64,000 bases of DNA from UBA4417 sp031550085. Its GTDB lineage: Bacteria > Bacteroidota > Bacteroidia > Bacteroidales > UBA4417. This document shows positions 60,578 through 64,000 of this stretch, piece after piece. A model generated the notes under the pieces. The model worked only from the letters and a program-made list of their open reading frames with translations, did not search any database and was not told where the DNA came from. A program made the position numbers and the translations under genes. The stretch covers positions 18,627 to 82,626 of the forward strand of contig JAVBOY010000029.1 in assembly GCA_031550085.1 (NCBI GenBank), given 5' to 3'. Positions within the stretch are counted from its first letter, which is position 1; every line of letters starts with the position of its first letter.

Positions 60578-60798
60578 GCAAAAATACTATTATTTTTTTA
60601 TTGGAATGCGATTGTTCATAAAAAAATTCTTTCCTTTTATATTATTAAAAAACAGACGGTTAAAAAATATATTTTCTGCTTTCAAATGGGGGGGGAATGG
60701 AAAGAGTTTGTTTGTGGAGCAAACAGTGAAACCAGAAACCTTGTTATTTCCCTTAGCAAAAATATGGTGTTGAAGATTCCAACGAACGTTCCTAGTTT

Positions 60799-61953
60799 TC
60801 AGGAAACCCCGCCGGCGCGTACAACGGATTTGTTTCCAAAACGTTGCCGTAACAAATCGACAGCCTGATACAAATTGCTTTGCTTTTCGGTGTTCTCAAA
60901 CAAATCGATCATGGGATTTCCCGGAACCAGACTGCTAAAACGCAGTCCAATCAGGCGGATGGGCTGGGATCTCGGATAATTTTTACGAAACAAGATTTGT
61001 ACTTGCGGAAACAATTCATGATCGAAAGAAGTGTAGCTGACCTGCTGCTGAACCGTCCGGGTTTCGAAATTGGGGAAACGGAATTTGATTGTGATACAGG
61101 ATGTTAATTTCTTTTGTTTACGCAAACTGTAGGCGAGGCGTTCAACCATCCGGAATAAAACAGATTCCAGTTGAGCCGCATCTTTGACATCGGTTTCGAA
61201 TGTTGTTTCGGAACTCATGCTTTTTTGTTCGTGATGCGGAATCACATGCGAATTGTCGATGCCGTTGGCTTTTTTCCACAAGTAAATTCCTGTTTTCCCA
61301 AAATGCTGAATTACATTTTCTTGCGATAAAAAAGCTAGATCGCCGATGGTTTTAATGCCCAAAGTATAAAAATGCTGCTTCGATTTGGGCCCGATTCCGG
61401 GCATTTTTTCAATAGGGATTGCAGCTAAAAACGGTTGGGTGTCGGCCGGCAAAACTTCCAGTTCTCCATTCGGTTTTGCCATATCCGAAGCAATTTTGCT
61501 TACCATACGTGTGGCTGACAGTCCGAACGAAATGGGCAAGCCCGTTTCACGAATAATGGTTTCGCGCAGTTCATGCATCCATTTGCGGCAGCCGAAAAAC
61601 GGATCCATTCCGGTCAGATCCAAATAATGCTCATCGACCGAAGCCTTTTCGAAAAGCGGGGCCCGCTCGGCAATAATCGAAGTAACCTGTTGTGAATAAT
61701 AAGAATACCATTTCATGCCGCTGCAACTCACAATAGCTTGTGGGCAGAGCTGCAAAGCTTTATACATAGGCATGGCCGACCGTACGCCGAAAGTACGGGC
61801 TTCATAACTGCAACTTGACACCACACTACGCGACGATTTTCCGCCGACAATTACCGGCTTGCCGATTAAATCGGGATTTAACAGCCGTTCGACCGATACG
61901 AAAAAAGTATCCAGATCGATGTGTGCGATTGTTTTTGAATTTTTCCAACTCAT
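60799..61953 (-). CDS. dinB: Y-family DNA polymerase IV
   Basis: Error-prone translesion polymerase. 384 residues from ATG 61953 (MSWKNSKTIAHIDLDTFF); the frame extends 18 residues further, but the family start is at KTIAHIDLD. Catalytic acidic residues in HIDLDTFFVSVE and ASVDEHYLDLTGMD; helix-hairpin-helix PGIGPKSKQHFYTLGIKTIGDL is represented by MPGIGPKSKQHF. The C-terminal little-finger domain is present. Divergent from a LexA-like HTH-S24 gene 160 bp away. Confidence 0.92.
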   Translation of the reverse strand: MSWKNSKTIAHIDLDTFFVSVERLLNPDLIGKPVIVGGKSSRSVVSSCSYEARTFGVRSAMPMYKALQLCPQAIVSCSGMKWYSYYSQQVTSIIAERAPLFEKASVDEHYLDLTGMDPFFGCRKWMHELRETIIRETGLPISFGLSATRMVSKIASDMAKPNGELEVLPADTQPFLAAIPIEKMPGIGPKSKQHFYTLGIKTIGDLAFLSQENVIQHFGKTGIYLWKKANGIDNSHVIPHHEQKSMSSETTFETDVKDAAQLESVLFRMVERLAYSLRKQKKLTSCITIKFRFPNFETRTVQQQVSYTSFDHELFPQVQILFRKNYPRSQPIRLIGLRFSSLVPGNPMIDLFENTEKQSNLYQAVDLLRQRFGNKSVVRAGGVS

Positions 61954-62020
61954 GATTGCAAGAGTAAAAAAATGCAGTTGTAAAAAAAATGATACCAAAC
62001 AAGACAAAAAATCGATTTTT

Positions 62021-62053
62021 TTGTTTAATCTGTTGATTTTTACTGTAACTTTG
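62021..62053 (+). promoter_or_regulatory. Promoter of the HTH-S24 regulator
   Basis: TAACTTTG 62046-62053 matches the -7 consensus; TTG 62021-62023 lies 22 nt upstream. The dinB/regulator intergenic region should also carry any operator of the regulator, but no obvious long palindrome is visible. Confidence 0.6.
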
Positions 62054-62112
62054 ATGCAAAATTAATTAAAAACGTGATTTGATTTTAATCATTTAAAAAA
62101 ATTAATACGGCC

Positions 62113-62934
62113 ATGAATGAAAATTTTTTTGGAAAAAACCTCAAATTTATGCGGAAACGCCGCAACCGCACCCAGGATGATGTTTCATCGGCTTTGGACA
62201 TGAAACGGTCTACGGTAAGCGGCTATGAGAACGGCATTGCCGAGCCGGGTATTCAAACATTGCTGACTTTTTCGGCTTACTACAAAATTCCGGTAGACGT
62301 TTTGTTAAAGCAAGACTTGTCTGCACTTTCCGAAAAAGAGACGTTGCAACTGGAAATGGGTTCCGACGAGTATTTTACGGGCAATAAACTGCGGATACTG
62401 GCCACCACCGTCGACAGTAGCAACCGTGAAAATATCGAATTGGTTCCTTATAAGGCGTCGGCAGGTTACCGCGCAGGTTATGCCGATCCGGAATTTATCC
62501 GCGTACTGCCTACATTTCACATGCCTTTTTTATCTACCGAGCGGAAATACCGGACGTTTCAAATATCAGGAGATTCGATGTTGCCTATTCCGCACGGATC
62601 CTGGGTTACCGGTGAATTTGTTGAAAATTGGGCATTAATTCAGGACAACCAGCCTTGCATCATCCTCACGTTGAACGACGGAATCGTGTTTAAGGTAGTT
62701 GAAAATTTAATCCAAAAGGAAAGAAAGCTAACTTTGCATTCGCTTAATTCGGCCTATGACCCGTATTCGATTGACGTAAAGGATATTTGCGAGGTTTGGA
62801 AATTTGTACATTACATTAGCAGTGAAATGCCGGAGCCGAATTTACCCCAAGTCCAGTACAACCAATCCATCGAAATATTGAAAAAGGAGATTCGCGAACT
62901 GAAAGCGGCCGTACAGGGCAAATTATTCGATTAA
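62113..62934 (+). CDS. XRE-type HTH fused to S24 (LexA/CI-like) peptidase domain
   Basis: 273 residues. N-terminal XRE helix-turn-helix (NLKFMRKRRNRTQDDVSSAL, KRSTVSGYENGIAEPG). C-terminal S24 domain with Ser of ISGDSMLPIPHG and Lys of GIVFKVVEN, the Ser-Lys dyad of LexA/CI self-cleaving repressors; AlaGly pairs in ASAGYRAGY could be the cleavage site. It ends in a short coiled coil (SIEILKKEIRELKAAV). Divergent from dinB, so a DNA-damage regulator is likely. A phage-type repressor is the alternative, but no phage genes are nearby. Confidence 0.88.
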   Translation: MNENFFGKNLKFMRKRRNRTQDDVSSALDMKRSTVSGYENGIAEPGIQTLLTFSAYYKIPVDVLLKQDLSALSEKETLQLEMGSDEYFTGNKLRILATTVDSSNRENIELVPYKASAGYRAGYADPEFIRVLPTFHMPFLSTERKYRTFQISGDSMLPIPHGSWVTGEFVENWALIQDNQPCIILTLNDGIVFKVVENLIQKERKLTLHSLNSAYDPYSIDVKDICEVWKFVHYISSEMPEPNLPQVQYNQSIEILKKEIRELKAAVQGKLFD

Positions 62935-63002
62935 AACAGCATAGTCAAACGTTGCTGTGAGATTATTATGGAACATCTTTTGTATTCAACCTTTTTGCTT
63001 TT

Positions 63003-63860
63003 ATGACGTACCTTTTGTTCGCTATTTTCGCCTACGCAGCGCTTTTTACCACATTTAAATTTTTTGACCGCTACAACATCAATGCTACTTTTGCCGTAAC
63101 GCTCAATTATTTGGTAGCCACTGTTGCCGGCTTGTTTTACCGCAATTTTGCCTTTTCGATTCCGCAGGTACTTGCTTCCGGTTGGTTTCCCATGGCTGCT
63201 GTGGTCGGCTTTTTGTTTGTGGCCGGTTTTTTGTTAATTGCTATTTCTACACGCAAAGTAGGTGTCGCCTTAACGGTAGTTGCCGGAAAAATGTCGGTAA
63301 TTATCCCCGTGATTGTGGGATTTTTTATGCTGAATGAGCCCTTTACAACATTAAAAATCTTTGGTATTTGCATAGCCTTGTTGGCTTTTTACACTACGTT
63401 CCGCGATCAAAGCGGCCAAAAAGTCAGTAAATATTTCATCTTTTTACCTTTTCTGATTTTTCTTGGGAACGGGCTTGGCGATAGTCTGATGAAGCTTTCA
63501 GGAATTCGCTTTCCCGGCCGCAGTGAGGTCGATTTTTTAATTGCTGTTTTTGCCGTTGCTTTCCTTTTTGGTGTGATTATTTTGGCCTATCAGCTTGTCA
63601 CTCGCAAGCAACAAAAGTATACATGGAAAGATTTGGCGGCAGGCCTTTGGCTGGGTGTTTTGAATTGGGTGGCAACCTATACCTTCCTAAAGGCATTGAC
63701 AAATTATCCCATCAGTTTTTTCATTCCCGTGTTCAACGCGAGTGTTGTGGCTTTGGTTGCCTTGGTAGGCAGCTTCTTGTTGGGTGAAAAATTAAAATGG
63801 CTCAATTGGTTGGGGATTGCCCTCGCCATTGTTGCGATCGTCTTGATTACAGCTAGTTAA
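63003..63860 (+). CDS. EamA/DMT-superfamily transporter
   Basis: 285 residues, about ten TM helices in two EamA halves: the first with SVIIPVIVGFFMLNEPF, the second with PISFFIPVFNASVVALVALVGSFLLGEKL cut here as VALVGSFLLGEKL. These are drug/metabolite exporters of small molecules; substrate unknown. It follows the HTH-S24 gene by 68 bp in the same direction; cotranscription is possible but the functional link is unclear. Confidence 0.88.
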   Translation: MTYLLFAIFAYAALFTTFKFFDRYNINATFAVTLNYLVATVAGLFYRNFAFSIPQVLASGWFPMAAVVGFLFVAGFLLIAISTRKVGVALTVVAGKMSVIIPVIVGFFMLNEPFTTLKIFGICIALLAFYTTFRDQSGQKVSKYFIFLPFLIFLGNGLGDSLMKLSGIRFPGRSEVDFLIAVFAVAFLFGVIILAYQLVTRKQQKYTWKDLAAGLWLGVLNWVATYTFLKALTNYPISFFIPVFNASVVALVALVGSFLLGEKLKWLNWLGIALAIVAIVLITAS

Positions 63861-63892
63861 TGTCAGTTTCTGGGGGAAAATCCCTCGCCTTT

Positions 63893-63924
63893 AGTCGAAG
63901 ACTTTAGTATGTTTTTTATCTTTG
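63893..63924 (+). promoter_or_regulatory. IS200/IS605 left-end hairpin and promoter-like element
   Basis: AGTC-GAA-GACT hairpin (63893-63903) followed by TATCTTTG (63917-63924), 10-40 bp before the tnpA start. A subterminal hairpin is typical of the left end of IS200/IS605 elements. Confidence 0.5.
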
Positions 63925-63933
63925 AAATAAAAA

Positions 63934-64000
63934 ATGCAGCATTATCGCAAGACGAGCCATACGACGTATGATTGTAAGTATCATGTAGTTTGGATAACGA
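63934..64000 (+). CDS. tnpA: IS200/IS605-family TnpA, N-terminal fragment cut by window edge
   Basis: Only the first 22 codons are inside the window. They read MQHYRKTSHTTYDCKYHVVW and onward to the edge, which matches the highly conserved start of IS200/IS605 TnpA (YDCKYHVVWITKYR-type). The HUH and catalytic Tyr motifs lie beyond the window. Distinct from the RAYT-like gene at 36034-36480. Confidence 0.85.
   Translation, partial: MQHYRKTSHTTYDCKYHVVWIT

Overview
The window looks like a chromosomal segment of an anaerobic or facultative member of Bacteroidetes, probably Bacteroidales. The support is: promoter elements of the Bacteroidetes type (TTG, 18-20 nt, TAnnTTTG) upstream of many genes; almost no Shine-Dalgarno sequences; Bacteroidetes-typical families (DUF4271 next to hemD, DUF6090-like, ORF6N proteins, four-helix-bundle S23 proteins, a repeat-extended RluB-like pseudouridine synthase); and a complex I locus without nuoEFG. 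Species cannot be named from sequence alone.

Layout. 1-4135: 3' part of pstB, phoU and a PhoB/PhoR-like two-component system (phosphate module). 4466-7530: an M49-like zinc peptidase lipoprotein convergent with a DUF2252 protein. 8013-15972: RluB-like enzyme with ten 34-residue repeats, tRNA-Leu(CAA), a small membrane protein, priA, a secreted barrel-like protein and a lipoprotein with an LpxR-type lipid A deacylase domain. 15973-16680: a gene-free island of word-like repeats. 16681-26056 is mostly minus strand: GyrI-like and AraC regulators, radical SAM, esterase, hemD, DUF4271, acyl-CoA ligase, SDR, deoD, fabD. 26534-33804 is plus strand: pepT, rhomboid, CDF transporter, trpS, and a TolC/HlyD-type pair ending at a strong bidirectional terminator.

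The centrepiece is 33884-55078, about 21 kb all on the minus strand. Reading from its promoter near 55170: nuoA, nuoB, nuoCD, nuoH, nuoI, nuoJ, nuoK, nuoL, nuoM, nuoN, then hdrC, hdrB, hdrA, flxD, flxC, flxB, flxA. It thus joins an 11-subunit-type complex I (C and D fused, no NADH module) to a complete HdrABC-FlxABCD set, which in other anaerobes is an NADH-oxidising, flavin-bifurcating complex. The economical reading, which is inference, is that Flx-Hdr oxidises NADH and reduces ferredoxin plus a disulfide-type acceptor, and complex I oxidises the reduced ferredoxin and pumps ions. Six unrelated small genes sit between these conserved genes: an IS200-like/RAYT transposase, two S23 four-helix-bundle proteins, two ORF6N proteins and one secreted unknown. 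Many junctions carry inverted, word-like repeats.

55421-64000: VOC protein, two AraC regulators, tRNA-Leu(UAG), serS, a TetR regulator with its palindromic operator and a membrane partner, dinB divergent from a LexA-like HTH-S24 regulator, an EamA transporter, and the start of an IS200/IS605 tnpA cut by the window edge. No rRNA, CRISPR array or integrated phage was seen.
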